Shown here: positions 5,200-6,326 of the stretch, piece after piece | Position numbering within the stretch: the first letter of the stretch is position 1 | How the letters are laid out: each line of letters opens with the position of its first letter | NCBI GenBank assembly: GCA_022360735.1 | Contig: JAKSCF010000257.1 | Span: 1-6,326 of the forward strand | Origin: Clostridia bacterium | GTDB taxonomy: Bacteria; Bacillota_A; Clostridia; Peptostreptococcales; JAAYPU01 | Length of the DNA stretch: 6,326 bases | Direction: 5' to 3' | Position numbers and translations under genes: made by a program | The notes under the pieces: model-generated | Seen by the model: only the letters and a program-made list of their open reading frames with translations | What the model was told of the DNA's origin: nothing | Database searches by the model: none

Positions 5200-5342
5200 T
5201 TTGTAAAATTTTCAATGATTGTTGTTTCTTTAATAACCAATAATAAAAGTAAATCATTCTCCTAATAGAAGGAATGAAAAAACTTTTTTAAACTTAAAAG
5301 AAAAGTTTGTTGAAGCATAAAACGGGTATTATAAAAATATTC

Positions 5343-5399
5343 ACTAAAAAGATTTTTATTTCTATGAAAAATAGAAATAAATGTTATAATCTTTTTAGT
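5343..5399. repeat. Nested 23-bp inverted repeat over the DUF2156 gene promoter
   Basis: Outer arms ACTAAAAAGATT (5343-5354) and AATCTTTTTAGT (5388-5399) pair perfectly over 12 bp. Directly inside, TTTATTTCTAT (5355-5365) and ATAGAAATAAA (5371-5381) pair perfectly over 11 bp around a GAAAA loop. The only interruption is a 6-nt bulge, TGTTAT (5382-5387), on one side. That bulge plus the start of the outer arm spells the extended -10 TGTTATAAT. Only three pairs are G-C, and no minus-strand gene reads into it, so a terminator is unlikely. Confidence 0.75.
5382..5390 (+). promoter_or_regulatory. Extended -10 promoter of the DUF2156 gene
   Basis: TGTTATAAT is a consensus extended -10 (TGN then TATAAT). 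No good -35 lies 17-18 nt upstream, which is tolerable for this promoter class. A start near 5397 gives a leader of about 27 nt with AGGGG (5409-5413) 10 nt before ATG 5424. A weaker upstream alternative is TTGTTG (5307-5312), 17 nt, TATAAA (5330-5335); its transcript would carry the whole hairpin. Confidence 0.55.
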
Positions 5400-5423
5400 A
5401 AATTTATTAGGGGTTGTTAAAAT

Positions 5424-6326
5424 ATGTTAAAAAATTGTTTTAAAATAGAAGATAAGGAATTTTTAGATCAATACTTATACGGTTTTGATTACAAAACTTC
5501 CGGTCTCACATTTACAAGTTTATTTATGTGGCAAAATCTCAACAATTTTAGATATGAGGTTGTTGATGATTTTTTATGTATATCGGGCAACAGTCATTTA
5601 GAAGTCAACAAGCCTGAACCTTTTTTATTTCCACCACTGACTAAAAGCGGAGATTATGATCCTGAAAAATTGTCAAATACCATTGATAAAGTACGAAGTC
5701 TATTTGAATCAAAAGGGTATCTTTTTACTATTCGATTATTACCGTTTCATATGATAGATATTATTGAAAAAGCAAAACCAAATGAAATGGAGTTTATATC
5801 AGACCGTCCTAATTACGATTATGTTTATAAATCCAGAGATCTAATGGAATTGAGAGGCAGGAAATTTCATAGTAAAAGAAATCACTTAAATCATTTTAAA
5901 GCTCATTTTGATTATGAGTATATTCCTCTCAGACCGGAAATGGCCGATGAATGTATCGAATTCAATGCAAGGCTTAATGATGATAAATCCATTGACCCAA
6001 AAGAAATGGAATTACTTAAGATGGAAGAAAAAGCTTTAATATCTGCTTTTTCAAATTTTGACAGCGCCGGTTACATCGGTGGAGCTATTAAAATTAACGG
6101 CCAAATTGAAGCTTTTACCATTGGAGGCCCTTTAGGAAAAAAATCTCTATCCGTCCATGTTGAAAAAGCAAATCATCAAATTAGAGGACTTTACCAGGCT
6201 ATTAATAACGAATTTTGTAAGGCTAACGCTAATTATGTAAAATATGTTAATAGAGAAGAGGATATGGGACTTGCCGGACTAAGAAAAGCGAAAATGTCTT
6301 ATCGCCCTTTTAAAAAAAAAAAAAAA
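5424..6326 (+). CDS. DUF2156 protein, phosphatidylglycerol lysyltransferase C-terminal-like (3' end missing)
   Basis: The frame is open for 301 codons from ATG 5424 to the right edge without a stop. The protein resembles the cytoplasmic DUF2156/COG4866 group, which shares the double acetyltransferase-like (GNAT) fold of the C-terminal domain of lysyl-phosphatidylglycerol synthase. Recognisable blocks are FTSLFMWQ (residues 31-38), GRKFHSKRNHLNHFK near 147-161, GGAIKINGQIEAFTIGGP at 218-235, HVEKANHQIRGLYQAINNEF near 243-262, and YVNREEDMGLAGLRKAKMSY near 272-292. There are no transmembrane segments, so it is not a full lipid-modifying MprF. The substrate is unknown; an aminoacyl- or acyl-transfer reaction is only inferred from the fold. 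About 10 C-terminal residues are probably lost: after YRP the frame reads Phe and five Lys from an A-run, where homologues usually have a hydrophobic tail. It is transcribed away from the sporulation genes. Confidence 0.82.
   Translation, partial: MLKNCFKIEDKEFLDQYLYGFDYKTSGLTFTSLFMWQNLNNFRYEVVDDFLCISGNSHLEVNKPEPFLFPPLTKSGDYDPEKLSNTIDKVRSLFESKGYLFTIRLLPFHMIDIIEKAKPNEMEFISDRPNYDYVYKSRDLMELRGRKFHSKRNHLNHFKAHFDYEYIPLRPEMADECIEFNARLNDDKSIDPKEMELLKMEEKALISAFSNFDSAGYIGGAIKINGQIEAFTIGGPLGKKSLSVHVEKANHQIRGLYQAINNEFCKANANYVKYVNREEDMGLAGLRKAKMSYRPFKKKKK
6312..6326. other. A15 homopolymer at the window end
   Basis: The last 15 bases are all A and lie inside the last codons of the DUF2156 gene, just after its conserved SYRP motif. 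This could be a true A-run or a contig-end artefact. The five terminal Lys codons should not be trusted as protein sequence. Confidence 0.7.

Noticed and set aside
5280..5308. 8-bp inverted repeat AAACTTTT / AAAAGTTT
   Set aside because: Almost pure A/T in a very A/T-rich region, not placed on a promoter or gene end; chance is a sufficient explanation.
1..6326. CRISPR arrays, tRNA or rRNA genes, insertion sequences, toxin-antitoxin or phage genes
   Set aside because: No repeat-spacer pattern, RNA gene structure, transposase or phage-like coding sequence was seen on either strand.

Overview
The window looks like low-G+C DNA (about one third G+C by eye) from an anaerobic, endospore-forming member of the Clostridia. 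This rests on a sipL-type DUF3794 coat gene next to veg, a YhcN/YlaJ-type sporulation lipoprotein, a SpoIID-type protein with a sigma-E-like promoter, and a 392-residue ThlA-like acetyl-CoA acetyltransferase of the kind used in clostridial butyrate/butanol metabolism. The lineage is inferred from gene content; no species can be named.

Layout, left to right. Five genes lie on the minus strand and one on the plus strand. 1-1018 (-) is the N-terminal 339 residues of a DUF3794 protein, probably SipL, running off the left edge. 1019-1244 is its control region plus the veg terminator. 1245-1511 (-) is veg, behind a near-consensus sigma-A promoter. 1621-3024 (-) is a fusion of a SpoIID/LytB domain and an Amidase_3 domain in which the catalytic positions of both halves appear substituted. 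3068-3097 is its sigma-E-like promoter, directly behind the thiolase terminator. 3147-4325 (-) is the thiolase gene, behind an excellent sigma-54 (-24/-12) promoter and a perfect 17-bp palindrome. 4601-5131 (-) is an Asn-rich YhcN/YlaJ-type lipoprotein. 5132-5423 is a divergent intergenic region holding a nested 23-bp inverted repeat over a promoter. 5424-6326 (+) is a DUF2156 (LPG-synthetase C-terminal-like) protein cut by the right edge, which ends in 15 A residues.

How the genes fit together. sipL, the SpoIID-amidase fusion and the YhcN-like gene point to spore assembly: coat attachment, a probable mother-cell protein and a spore lipoprotein. veg is a small conserved gene commonly found near such loci. 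The thiolase is metabolic and seems to have its own regulon through sigma-54. Terminators after the lipoprotein gene, thiolase and veg, together with separate promoters, suggest most genes are transcribed alone. The exception is the fusion gene, which has no convincing terminator and may read into veg.

The most interesting items are the doubly degenerate, signal-less SpoIID-amidase fusion, the sigma-54 promoter of the thiolase gene, and the nested hairpin whose bulge and outer arm contain the extended -10 of the DUF2156 gene.
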